Shown here: positions 16,333 through 24,986 of the stretch, piece by piece
Layout of the letters: each line of letters opens with the position of its first letter
Numbering within the stretch: position 1 is the stretch's first letter
Assembly (NCBI RefSeq): GCF_024300825.1
Contig: NZ_CP101323.1
Location: forward strand, 2,914,001 to 2,978,000
From: Natronomonas gomsonensis
GTDB lineage: Archaea; Halobacteriota; Halobacteria; Halobacteriales; Haloarculaceae
Length of the DNA stretch: 64,000 bases
Reading direction: 5' to 3'
Notes under the pieces: model-generated
What the model was told of the DNA's origin: nothing
What the model saw: the letters and a program-made list of their open reading frames with translations, nothing else
The model's database searches: none
Program-made: the position numbers and the translations under genes

Positions 16333-16749
16333 GCCGACGTTGCCAGTGCGGATCACGTTACGCTCGACGAAGCCGTGACCTGAATCAATGATCAGCAGTT
16401 TTGACTGTACGTTGCTGTCGATTCAGAAACGAACAAATTCCTATATTTGCGGCTATATACGGCCACTAAGACCGAATTAACATAGCGGTCACTGTGAGAG
16501 ATTCAGGAGAAACATGACCTCTCCGATGCCGTGTTTCTTGCCGATTACACTCAATATCTAGTGGCGGCCCTCCTCGGGGTAGGGCTCCGATTTCAGAGAA
16601 TTCCTCATGGAAACCGGGATGCTGTTAAATGTAATTTTACGATATAAATTGGTACACTTATTTGATTACTAATATTTCTACCACGTACAGCCGCCGACGG
16701 CAGAAACATGGCTGCAAGTCTTTGATGTCTAGTGATGTTCGCTTAACTA
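16333..16749 (+). pseudogene. Decayed IS6-family (DDE) transposase
   Basis: Reading from 16333 gives VASADHVTLDEAVT, a stop where a coding residue is expected, then LYVAVDSETNKFLYLR, EKHDLSDAVFLAD and LRFQRIPHGNRDAV. This is the core of haloarchaeal IS6-type transposases (DE, AVD, VFLVDGA and HGNRNA motifs). At least four in-frame stops interrupt it. The expected C-terminus (AETWLQVF) reappears in another frame at 16700-16733, also followed by stops. The element is thus dead, and the N-terminal third is absent. Confidence 0.75.
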
Positions 16750-16810
16750 AACACAACAATTCTATCGAAAAGAAAATTCTTCCGTCTGCCTGAAAATTCA
16801 ATCGACGAAA

Positions 16811-18244
16811 TTAGCGGTTCTCCTTGTACTCGGCAACGACCTCCTGCATCGACTGCTTGCCGTCGCCGAACAGCATCACCGTATTATCCCGAGCGAACAG
16901 GGGATTCGGGATACCCGAGAAGCCAGGGCTGAGACTCCGCTTGTTGACGACGACGGTGCCGGCTTCGTAGACGTTCAACACTGGCATCCCGGAGATGGGG
17001 CTGCCATCGGCCTCGTTGGCCCGCGGATTCACAACGTCGTTCGCGCCGATGACGATAACGACGTCCGTCTGGGAGAACGTCGGATTAATTTCCTCGAGTT
17101 CTTTCATCTTGTCGTAGGGAACGTCCGCCTCGGCCAGCAGCACGTTCATGTGGCCGGGCATTCGGCCAGCGACGGGGTGAATGCCGAACTCCACCTCGAC
17201 GCCGTCCTCATCGAGTAGCTCGGCGAATTCGGCGACAGCGTGCTGGGCCTGCGCGACTGCCATCCCGTAACCGGGCACGATGACGACGCGTTTGGCCGTA
17301 TCGAGCAGCATCTCGAGTTCCTCTGGGGATGTCTCGGTGATGTTGCCCTCGTAGATGTCGTCCATCTCCTCCGAGGTGGCCTCCTCGCCGAAGCCGCCGA
17401 ACAGCACATTGGCGAGCGACCGGTTCATCGACTCACACATGATGACCGTGAGGATCATCCCGGCAGCGCCCACGAGCGTCCCGGCGATAATCAGCGCGGT
17501 GTTGCTCAAGACGAAGCCGGTCCCTGCGGCGGCCAGCCCGGAGTAGGCGTTCAGCAACGCGATGACGACCGGCATGTCGGCGCCGCCGATCGAGATGACG
17601 AGCATCACGCCGAGAATCGACGCAGCGGCGATAAGTACCCAGAACGCCGGGACGACCGCCCCTTGGAGGACGCCCGCCAGCAGATCGGGCTGGATGACGA
17701 TGTAGGCGCCTGCGAGGACGGCAACCCCGAGTAACAGGGCCTTGACGACGTGTTCGCCGGTGTAGCGGATCGCCGATCCGGAGATCAGGCCGTGGAGTTT
17801 CCCAGCGGCGACCATACTCCCGGTGAACGTGACGGCGCCGATAATCCCCGAGGCGGCGGCCGCGATGGCCAGGTCTCCCGGGAACGCCCCGGCAGTCGTC
17901 GTCTGAAACTCAATCAACTCTGCACCAGCGACGAGTGCAGAGGCACCGCCGCCGAAGCCGTTGAAGACGCCGACGAGTTGCGGCATTTCGGTCATCTCTA
18001 CCTTAATTGCAAGGCCGGCACCAACGAGTCCGCCGACCGCAAGCCCGCCGATCAGCACTGCTGGCGAAAGAATCTCGAACCACAGCACTGTGGCGGTAAC
18101 GGCGATTAGCATCCCGCCGGCCGATGTGAGGTTCCCCCGGACCGCGGTTCTGGGATGGGTCATGTCGCGGAGCCCCTGGATAAACAGGATTGCTGCCAGC
18201 AGGTAGATTAGCCGGAGAATCGATTCGGAGAACAACTCGACCAT
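16811..18244 (-). CDS. pntB: NAD(P) transhydrogenase beta subunit
   Basis: 477-aa PntB. The first half is a membrane domain of about nine hydrophobic segments (NGFGGGASALVAGAELIEF is characteristic). The C-terminal NADP(H)-binding domain has VPGYGMAVAQAQHAVAE, HPVAGRMPGHMNVLLAEADV and IGANDVVNPRA, ending with KRSLSPGFSGIPNPLF. The enzyme couples hydride transfer between NADH and NADP+ to proton flow across the membrane. It is last in a three-gene operon, 1 bp behind pntAB. An NADPH supply for biosynthesis or for the neighbouring oxidative pathway is plausible. Confidence 0.95.
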   Translation of the reverse strand: MVELFSESILRLIYLLAAILFIQGLRDMTHPRTAVRGNLTSAGGMLIAVTATVLWFEILSPAVLIGGLAVGGLVGAGLAIKVEMTEMPQLVGVFNGFGGGASALVAGAELIEFQTTTAGAFPGDLAIAAAASGIIGAVTFTGSMVAAGKLHGLISGSAIRYTGEHVVKALLLGVAVLAGAYIVIQPDLLAGVLQGAVVPAFWVLIAAASILGVMLVISIGGADMPVVIALLNAYSGLAAAGTGFVLSNTALIIAGTLVGAAGMILTVIMCESMNRSLANVLFGGFGEEATSEEMDDIYEGNITETSPEELEMLLDTAKRVVIVPGYGMAVAQAQHAVAEFAELLDEDGVEVEFGIHPVAGRMPGHMNVLLAEADVPYDKMKELEEINPTFSQTDVVIVIGANDVVNPRANEADGSPISGMPVLNVYEAGTVVVNKRSLSPGFSGIPNPLFARDNTVMLFGDGKQSMQEVVAEYKENR

Positions 18245-18245
18245 C

Positions 18246-18530
18246 CTACCGACCCCCTCCGTGGAAGTCCTCGAGCATGAAGTGGCTCACGAGGTAGCCG
18301 CCGACGACGTTGATGGTCGCCATGACGACCGCTAGGAACCCCAGTACCGTTGCCACTGTCGTGGAACCGGAGCCAGCGACCACGACCGCACCGACGAGCG
18401 TAATCCCCGTGATGGCGTTGGCTCCGGACATCAGGGGCGTGTGCAGCGTCGCCGGGATCTTCGTTATGACCGAGTAGCCGAGGAACGCCGCCAAGACGAA
18501 CAGTGTCAGGTGGGTAATGATGTCGGCCAC
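18246..18530 (-). CDS. pntAB: NAD(P) transhydrogenase alpha-2 (membrane) subunit
   Basis: 94-aa membrane protein with three hydrophobic helices. The signature TKIPATLHTPLMSGANAITG and the ending VVGGYLVSHFMLEDF match the C-terminal membrane part of bacterial PntA, encoded separately in three-subunit enzymes. It sits between pntAA and pntB in the same direction, with 72 bp before it and 1 bp after it. It completes the proton channel with PntB. Confidence 0.93.
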   Translation of the reverse strand: MADIITHLTLFVLAAFLGYSVITKIPATLHTPLMSGANAITGITLVGAVVVAGSGSTTVATVLGFLAVVMATINVVGGYLVSHFMLEDFHGGGR

Positions 18531-18602
18531 GGCTACGCACCTCCCTCCAGGCGGACCGCTACATCCGCGGACGCATCACCACTCTCTGACGCCGGTTTTC
18601 GG

Positions 18603-19817
18603 TTAATCTTCATCATCGACCTCCACGTCGGCGGCCTCCTCGCCAGAACCGTCGTTCTGGTCATCTTCGGACGCCTCGTCCGGATCGGGTCGCTCCGCCG
18701 GGTGAGTCCACTGCACCTCCCCGGCGTGGGTGAGCATTGTCGAGTCCACGATTTCGTCGTCGGTGTCGATCTCGCCGGTGTCATCGTCGTAAAGATTTTC
18801 CAGGAAGTTCGCGATGTTGTTGCTGTATAGCTGGCTGGCGTGGTGGGAGACGGTCGCGGGCAGATTCGTCGGCCCGTGAATCGTGACGCCATCGTGTTCG
18901 ACCGTCTCGTCTGGAACGGTGAGTTCGCAATTCCCTCCCGTCGCGGCCGACAGGTCGATGATTACTGACCCGGAATCCATTCCTTCTACCATCTCGGTGG
19001 TCACCAACTCCGGGGCGGGCCTACCGGGGACAGCGGCGGTCGTGATGACGACGTCGGACTCTCCGACGACGCGGGTCAACTCCTTGCGCTGTTGTTCGAG
19101 GAACTCGTCGTCCATCTCCCGAGCGTACCCCTCTTCGTCGCCGGACCCCTCGGTCTCGAGGTCGAGTTCGACGAAGTCGGCACCGAGGCTCTCAACCTCC
19201 TGTTTGACCTCTAATCGGATGTCGTAGCCACGGACGGAGGCTCCGAGACGGTCGGCGGTTGCGATGGCCTGCAGCCCTGCAACACCGGCGCCGACGACGA
19301 ACACCTCCGCTGGCTGGACGGTTCCGGCGGCAGTCATCTGCAGCGGGTACATCTTCGGAAGCGCCTCGGCGGCCACGATCGCCGACTTGTAGCCGCCGAT
19401 ACTCGCCTGAGAGGTCAGCGCGTCCATGCTCTGTGCCCGGCTGATTCGCGGGATGAGCTCCAAGGCGAGGGTGGTGACGCCGCGGTCGGCCAGATCCTCT
19501 AGCTCCTCATCAAGTTCATAGGGACCGAGCTGGCCGACGACGATCTGCCCCTCCGTGTAGGGGTCGACGTCGCCGGGGGTAGCCCCGAGCGCACGGACCT
19601 GCACCACGATGTCCGCGCGCTCAAAAACGGTCTCGCGGTCGTCGACGATTTCACAGCCGACCTCGCGGTAGTCGGCGTCGGACCAGTCAGAGCCTTCGCC
19701 GGCACCCGCGGCGACGCAGACCTCGTGTCCGTCTTCGATGAGGTCCTCGGCGACGGAGGGAACAAGCGCGACCCGCGTCTCATCTCCAGCGGTCTCCCAG
19801 GGAACTCCGATTATCAC
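18603..19817 (-). CDS. pntAA: NAD(P) transhydrogenase alpha-1 (NAD-binding) subunit
   Basis: 404-aa soluble PntA domain I, homologous to alanine dehydrogenase. The N-terminus MIIGVPWETAGDETRVALVP, then SMDALTSQASIGGYKSAIVA, and the Rossmann segment VFVVGAGVAGLQAIATADRL lead to RGYDIR and VITTAAVPGRPAPELVT. It binds NADH and transfers hydride to NADP+ held by PntB. An acidic C-terminal tail of about 40 residues is haloarchaeal. First gene of the operon; its promoter must lie in the AT-rich region beyond 19818. Confidence 0.94.
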   Translation of the reverse strand: MIIGVPWETAGDETRVALVPSVAEDLIEDGHEVCVAAGAGEGSDWSDADYREVGCEIVDDRETVFERADIVVQVRALGATPGDVDPYTEGQIVVGQLGPYELDEELEDLADRGVTTLALELIPRISRAQSMDALTSQASIGGYKSAIVAAEALPKMYPLQMTAAGTVQPAEVFVVGAGVAGLQAIATADRLGASVRGYDIRLEVKQEVESLGADFVELDLETEGSGDEEGYAREMDDEFLEQQRKELTRVVGESDVVITTAAVPGRPAPELVTTEMVEGMDSGSVIIDLSAATGGNCELTVPDETVEHDGVTIHGPTNLPATVSHHASQLYSNNIANFLENLYDDDTGEIDTDDEIVDSTMLTHAGEVQWTHPAERPDPDEASEDDQNDGSGEEAADVEVDDED

Positions 19818-20125
19818 GCCCCATCACCCGGTAGGGGATTTCGATGGCAATAATCTGGAATCTGTGTTCCACACATGTTACTTACCGTATGTTTCATTCA
19901 TCTTTGTTTTGAACATACATTTTCTCCATCGAGGAATGTTACCATATCAGACTTAAATATTTAGGTAGAGGCGATATTACTATGACATTGTCCGCTTATC
20001 AGATTCGAGCGAAACTGAGAACGAAACGTTTGGAAATACATCCGTGAGAGCTGTTGATATGACGGCAGATACTGTTAAGGAGTAGCATGACGATAAACTC
20101 CGAATAGGGCGGAGGCTATAGTAAC
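19818..20125. other. AT-rich promoter region of the pnt operon
   Basis: 308 bp without a gene, between the divergent pntAA and the coiled-coil-like gene at 20126. It is notably AT-rich and contains the palindrome TAAATATTTA at about 19957-19966, a possible TATA element. No repeat shared with other promoters was noticed. Confidence 0.4.
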
Positions 20126-20902
20126 ATGGCCACTATGGAGCGAGGAAATAACATATTGAAGCAAGCAATCACACTTGTTAAAGAAGAACGCTCATCGATT
20201 AAGGCGGAGCAATGCGCCTTCAAGGCGTTCCGAGAGTCGGTCAGCCATGCCCAAACGACCACCGGAAACGGTGGAACACAGACCGGATGTCTCCTCGAAG
20301 CATACAAAGAGACGGTTATGTCGACACCGGACTTCGAGGCGGCCTACGATGAACCCGTTTCTGAAAGTCTCGAAGCCGAATTCACTCCTTCGATAGCGAA
20401 TGCGCTCCAGGAAAACGAACCGGTAACACAGCGGTTCAAGCGTAATCTGCTAGTTACGACGACCGCGGCTATCGAATCGCGCACCAGATTCGTCCGGGTG
20501 CTGGAGGCCGAACACGAATCGATTCAAACCGTTCGGGAGGCGGTTCTAGACATCGAGGACACGCTTCAGGAACTGCCGGCCTGCTCGTTGCAATGTCTCC
20601 AGTTCGAGCGGTTCGTCGACATCTGGGAGACCTGCGAAGAGGCCGTTGAGCGATGCGACCGGCTCTCCGAACAGCGGCAACGCCACATCGCCGAGCGACG
20701 GACCATCGACGAACGCGCGAACATCGAGGCACACGCACTCAACGCCTACCTCTACGACGACCTTGAAACCCAATTTCCAGCGTTGCATGCCCTCGCGGAA
20801 ACGCGACGACGTATCGAACGATGTCGTGGCGAGGCGACCGGACCGGCCAGCCACACACAAGACGGCAACTGCGACGGTGGCCTTGAGGCGTCGTCGAACT
20901 GA
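20126..20902 (+). CDS. Haloarchaeal hypothetical protein (DUF7260-like)
   Basis: 258-aa acidic, almost entirely helical protein with no membrane segments and long amphipathic stretches such as ILKQAITLVKEERSSIKAEQ, with RRRIERCRGEA near the end. It resembles a haloarchaea-specific family I remember as DUF7260; confidence in the name is modest. Starts at ATG 20126 (a second ATG follows at 20135). It stands alone between the divergent pnt operon and convergent mocA. Function unknown. Confidence 0.6.
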   Translation: MATMERGNNILKQAITLVKEERSSIKAEQCAFKAFRESVSHAQTTTGNGGTQTGCLLEAYKETVMSTPDFEAAYDEPVSESLEAEFTPSIANALQENEPVTQRFKRNLLVTTTAAIESRTRFVRVLEAEHESIQTVREAVLDIEDTLQELPACSLQCLQFERFVDIWETCEEAVERCDRLSEQRQRHIAERRTIDERANIEAHALNAYLYDDLETQFPALHALAETRRRIERCRGEATGPASHTQDGNCDGGLEASSN

Positions 20903-21043
20903 GGAAATCATCGCCGTCACCAAGGAGGTTACTGAGAACTACCGAAAGGCCAATCGCGTCGCCGACGCGAATGTGGTGATATCGACGAAGGTTAACCGAT
21001 TCACGAGCAGGTCGCCGCCGTGGCTGAGTGTATGAGAAACTGA

Positions 21044-21691
21044 CTATAGAAATTCATCTACATCGACCGGACGGTCGATGTCTTCTAGAACTCCCGGATT
21101 GCCAGTCTCGACCGCCCGCGCGCCAAAGCGTTCGGTCAGTAATCCCCGGCCGCCAACGTCGCCCTCGATATCCGCGAGTCGGTCAAAGAACCGCTCGTCG
21201 AATAGTACCGGATTGCCCCGTCGGCCGTCGCAAGCCGCAGCGAGGATATCCGCGACGCCGCGCTCATACGCTTCGAGCAGCAGGTTGATTGACGCGACAT
21301 CGACGGCCGGCATGTCCCCCAACGCTACGAGCACCGCGTCGGCGTCGTGGTCCCGGGCCGCTACCACGCCGTCGCGGACGGAAGTGCTCTGTCCCGCCTC
21401 GTAGTCGGAGTTCTCCCGAATCTCAACGGGCAAGTCGTTGAGCGCGTCTCGAACGCAGTCACCTTCGTAACCGACGATGACCGTCACGCCGTCGAGGGAA
21501 CTGCCGACCAGTGTCTTCGCCGCGTGACGGACGAGCGGCGCACCGTCGATGTCGGTGAGCAGTTTGTTGCTCTCGCCGTACCGGGTGCTCTTGCCGGCCG
21601 CGAGCACCACCCCCCAGGTTCGCTTGTCTGCACGTTCGCTGGTCTCCCGGATGGACTCGATCGAGACGGTGGGGAGGTCTTCGGGGGTCAT
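21044..21691 (-). CDS. mocA: MocA-like molybdenum cofactor nucleotidyltransferase
   Basis: 215-aa NTP-transferase of the MobA/MocA fold. The nucleotide-binding loop is VVLAAGKSTRYGESNKLL; the metal-binding region is VALGDMPAV; GRRGNPVLFDERFFDRLADI and GDVGGRGLL are typical of the MocA type, which forms molybdopterin cytosine dinucleotide for xanthine/CO dehydrogenase-family enzymes rather than MobA's guanine form. It overlaps moeA by 4 bp (ATGA), so the two are translationally coupled. The two molybdenum hydroxylases encoded within 15 kb are the obvious customers. Confidence 0.85.
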   Translation of the reverse strand: MTPEDLPTVSIESIRETSERADKRTWGVVLAAGKSTRYGESNKLLTDIDGAPLVRHAAKTLVGSSLDGVTVIVGYEGDCVRDALNDLPVEIRENSDYEAGQSTSVRDGVVAARDHDADAVLVALGDMPAVDVASINLLLEAYERGVADILAAACDGRRGNPVLFDERFFDRLADIEGDVGGRGLLTERFGARAVETGNPGVLEDIDRPVDVDEFL

Positions 21692-22905
21692 TCGAGGACT
21701 GGGTAAGGGACTACGCTGACCGTTTCACCCGCCGATAGCGACGACTCGGTGAGGATGAACCCGTCGGCCCTGGTTGCCCGCGTCGTCGACGACAGGACGC
21801 TCGGGTCGAACTGGTGGTTGTACACGTGGAGCCGGGAGTCGGCGTGACCAAGGGGGACCGCTGTGTCGCCATCAAAGACTACCGGAACGGCGTACTCGAA
21901 CCCTTCAGGACCCAAGTCGACAGCCGATCCCATCGTCGCATCGACTGTCGGGAGGAACGACGACCCAGTGAAGAAGGGTCGCGCGACGAGCGTCGTGATT
22001 GTGTGCGCTCCCAACGGTTTCCCGGGAATCGCAAACGCTACCGTGTTCTCTTTCTCTCCCACCGTTGCGGCAGCGATTGGTTTCCCCGGGCGGACACGCA
22101 CCCGGTGGAAGTGGACGGTACCGAGGTTGGCCAGCGCGCGGATTACGTAGTCCTTATGACCGACGCTTGTTCCCCCCGTTGTGAGGACGACATCGTGTCC
22201 GTCGGCCAAGTCAGCGATGGCCGCTTCGACCGCTTCGTAGTCGTCCGGTACGGTCCCCTCATAGGTCGGCTCGTGGCCCCACGACCGAACCAGAGCCGCG
22301 AGCATAGCGGAGTCGAGATCATCGCGCCGTCCCTCGTGAATCTCAGTGCCCGTCGCGAGAATCCCGACTGAGAACCGCTCGGCGACGGACACTTCGTCGT
22401 ACCCCAGGTCGCCGAGCAAAATCGCGTCTTTTGCCGAGAGCCGTTCGCCCGCCTCAAAGAGCCTCTCGCCCGCCCTAACATTGCTCCCACGGGCATAGGT
22501 GTACGTCCCTGGCTCTATTCTGGGTCCGTCAAGCTGTCCATCCTCGACTGTCGATTCCTCTCGTTTAAGCACCGCGTTCGCCGCCTCCGGGAGTGGTGCA
22601 CCGGTCGCAATCTCGACAGTCTGACCATCGTCCAAAGACGGTGGTTCGTCCTCAGGGAATACCTCTTCGTCGACGATCGAGAGCGGGTATTCGTCGCTTG
22701 CGTTGACGGCATATCCGTCCATCGTCGCGTAGTCGGTCGCCGGAATGTCCTGTTCTGCGACGATCGATGTCGCGAGGACACGTCCCGAGATATCGCCGAT
22801 TCCAACCGGTTCGGACTCGGTCCGGGTGAGTGCCGACCGACGGAGTTTGAGGACCGTTTCGACGGCCGCCGACCGCCAGACCATGTCCTCGTGTTCGTGA
22901 CCCAT
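21688..22905 (-). CDS. moeA: MoeA-like molybdopterin molybdotransferase
   Basis: 405 aa from MGHEHEDMV (ATG at 22905); an upstream ATG at 22947 is open, but a TATA-like CCTTTTGAG about 27 bp before 22905 supports the short start. Domain order is the MoeA N-terminal region (PATDYATMDGYAV), domain III with ILATGTEI and VLTTGGTSVGHKDYV, then a beta-barrel C-terminus. The usual PGNPVS loop reads PGKPLG here. MoeA inserts molybdate into adenylylated molybdopterin. Coupling to mocA suggests a cofactor module dedicated to the hydroxylases of this island. Confidence 0.87.
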   Translation of the reverse strand: MGHEHEDMVWRSAAVETVLKLRRSALTRTESEPVGIGDISGRVLATSIVAEQDIPATDYATMDGYAVNASDEYPLSIVDEEVFPEDEPPSLDDGQTVEIATGAPLPEAANAVLKREESTVEDGQLDGPRIEPGTYTYARGSNVRAGERLFEAGERLSAKDAILLGDLGYDEVSVAERFSVGILATGTEIHEGRRDDLDSAMLAALVRSWGHEPTYEGTVPDDYEAVEAAIADLADGHDVVLTTGGTSVGHKDYVIRALANLGTVHFHRVRVRPGKPIAAATVGEKENTVAFAIPGKPLGAHTITTLVARPFFTGSSFLPTVDATMGSAVDLGPEGFEYAVPVVFDGDTAVPLGHADSRLHVYNHQFDPSVLSSTTRATRADGFILTESSLSAGETVSVVPYPVLE

Positions 22906-23011
22906 ACCCAATCGAACGGATAGGTGGCTCAAAAGGGTTGTCGTCACTGATACAACCCTGACCGCGACATGAACCCATGGATTTTTGATGGCGGATGACT
23001 ATCGGTAACAC

Positions 23012-23332
23012 ATGTCTGACAGAGACCAACAAGCGGCAGGCTCGGAAGCGGCCGACGAAGACTACGTGTTCGACCCGACGGAGACGACGCTGAAACTCTC
23101 CGGGCGGCACGATGTCTCGAAGTTCGACGTCAAAGACATGGAGAAGATGGACCTCGCGACGGTGGAGACCGAAGAGCGCGACGGGGAGACGGTCGTCACC
23201 GAGTGTACGTTTAATATGACCGCGCTGGCGTCCGTCATCGGCGAACTCGACGTCGTCGAGCGCAAGATGGGCGACGACTGGCGAGAGACCAGTTGGAACC
23301 CACGGGTCCGGCTGAAGTACCTCGACGCCTGA
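23012..23332 (+). CDS. Small acidic hypothetical protein
   Basis: 106-aa acidic protein with a disordered N-terminus and a compact, predicted alpha/beta remainder (TVVTECTFNMTALASVIGEL). No motif or family is recognised. The ATG at 23012 has a TATA-like TTTTTGATGG about 30 bp upstream. It is divergent from moeA and convergent with the broken di-iron gene. Confidence 0.6.
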   Translation: MSDRDQQAAGSEAADEDYVFDPTETTLKLSGRHDVSKFDVKDMEKMDLATVETEERDGETVVTECTFNMTALASVIGELDVVERKMGDDWRETSWNPRVRLKYLDA

Positions 23333-23387
23333 ACGCTGTATGCGTTATCCGTTCCTGAAACCTCGATAAAAGCCAGTCAGCGTCGGC

Positions 23388-24088
23388 TCAGTCGCCGGCG
23401 GCCTGCGAGAATTCGTCGGGACGGGACATGGAGTCCATCTGCTTGCCGTGGAATTCGTAGGCGGCCTCGAATTTTGCGTCAACGATTTCCCAAACTCGTT
23501 CCTGGGTTGCGTCGTCGGTCGCGAAGCGCGCGAGCATCTTCTTGCCGAGATTGATGTGGTTTCCCTCATCGATTTTGGCTTTGTGAATCACGTCCTTGGT
23601 TCGGGGGTCGACGATGTCTTTCTCCATGATCGCCTTGAACGCCTCGGCCAGCGCTGGCTCGCCGGCGCAGTTCAGGGCGGTAATGATTTCGATTGGCTCG
23701 TCCCAGTCGGCGGTTCGCTCGAGCAGGAACAGGTCCTCGTCTGTCGGCTTGTAGTGGATTACGTTCGGGTCCCCACCCAACTCCTCGACCCGACGGGAGA
23801 AGAGCTTCGAGTGTTTGACCTCGTCACGAATCTGGTCCCCCAGGCCAAGCATGATGTCCATGTTTCGACGTCGATTTCGTAAGCACCGTCGTACATCATC
23901 GACATGACGCGCATCGGTGGGATGACGCCCAAGTAGAACTCCGACCACATGAACCCCTTGAGCATTGGGATGAGGTCGTCACCGGTAATCGTGTCGTCGG
24001 CGTCGAACACCTTCTCCGCGAGTTCCTTCCCGCGGCGGTTGGACTCCGCTATCACTTCCTTGGCGAATTCGTCGCTGTCCATAGCCAT
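23388..24088 (-). pseudogene. Ferritin-like di-iron protein split by one frameshift
   Basis: Two overlapping frames make one protein of about 230 aa. The first (ATG at 24088) runs from MAMDSDEFAKEVIAE to YDGAYEIDVE; the second continues NMDIMLGLGDQIRDEVKHSK to the stop at 23388. Joining them needs one base restored near 23863-23866, next to a TTT run. The joined protein has a four-helix carboxylate pattern: Glu in WSEFYLG, EVKH, Glu in GEPALAEAF and EGNH, as in ferritin-like oxidases or hydroxylases. All four metal motifs remain, so the break is recent or a sequencing error. The exact family is not recognised. Confidence 0.7.
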
Positions 24089-24464
24089 AACGGCCGATAC
24101 ACGGTTACGAACGCACTTATCGTTTGTGGTGCGTTATCATGGGTGTGGGTAGCATCGCCGGTGACGCGATAGCCGTGCTTCCGGAGTTGAACCTGTTGTT
24201 GCTTATCGCACCGACGCTAAGGAATGCATCTCGCCCCACGGTGGAGAGCATGTACGCGAGCACGATTATCGTCCCTGTTCGTAGGACAAGAAGACCGACT
24301 CCTCAGGCGTCACGGGGAGGGGGAACATGGTCGCCAGCATTGCTCATAAGGCGTATGCGACTTTCTCAAGGAAAGATTCAGTAGCACCAGCAAACTCGTT
24401 ATAAATCGATTAGTTCGTCGACTGAAACTGATGTGTCATCTCAGTATGTCACCTGTGGTTCGGC
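24089..24464. other. Intergenic region, no supported gene
   Basis: 376 bp between two minus-strand genes. Short open frames exist on both strands, but none has a recognisable family or promoter. A plus-strand frame beginning at 24124 contains a hydrophobic patch (PELNLLLLIAPTL) that could be a remnant of a membrane protein; support is weak. Confidence 0.3.
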
Positions 24465-24887
24465 TCAGTCGAACTGATCGTCGGCCCACTCGGCCTCGGC
24501 TTCGGTGAGTTCGCCCGATTCGACCCACTCCTCTAGGTGGGGGACGATTGCGAGGTCGTGTTCCGGACTCTCCTCGGTGATTTGGACCCACTCGGGCTCA
24601 TCGATGAGTTGGAGGTAGTAGAACTCCGTGTAGACGTCGCTCTCCCGGTAGCCGTACCTGATTGCGTCAGGTCGGCTCCGGACGATGACGCTCCGGCCGT
24701 AGTGGACATCGACGAGGATGGGCCGCTCGCCGCCGGCCAGCGCCAGCGGCGGTGTACGTCCCGACTCGTCCGGCCGCTGGACGAGAAATGAGTCCTCGTT
24801 GAGCCGTTCGATTCGTGCATCCCCCCAGTCCTCGGGCGGTGTAATCGAGGGCGTTGAGGTGTCACTGCGCTTGGGATCCTGTGACAT
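24465..24887 (-). CDS. Hypothetical acidic protein, divergent to molybdenum hydroxylase
   Basis: 140 aa from MSQDPKRSDTSTPSITPPED (ATG at 24887); a longer frame to 25172 overlaps the opposing hydroxylase gene and is rejected. The body (VDVHYGRSVIVRSRPDAIRY, then FYYLQLIDEPEWVQI) looks like a compact beta-rich domain with an acidic C-terminus. I do not recognise the family. It shares a 99-bp promoter region with the large hydroxylase subunit at 24987; repeated TTGGTAT/TTGGTAAT elements lie there. Confidence 0.6.
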   Translation of the reverse strand: MSQDPKRSDTSTPSITPPEDWGDARIERLNEDSFLVQRPDESGRTPPLALAGGERPILVDVHYGRSVIVRSRPDAIRYGYRESDVYTEFYYLQLIDEPEWVQITEESPEHDLAIVPHLEEWVESGELTEAEAEWADDQFD

Positions 24888-24986
24888 GCTATTCGTGATG
24901 TTGGTATCATTGGTAATATGTGTTCGGGGGCGCGAAGAACTTGGACTGTCGGTAGGTATAAGCAACAGGCTTGACTTGCTGTTGGT

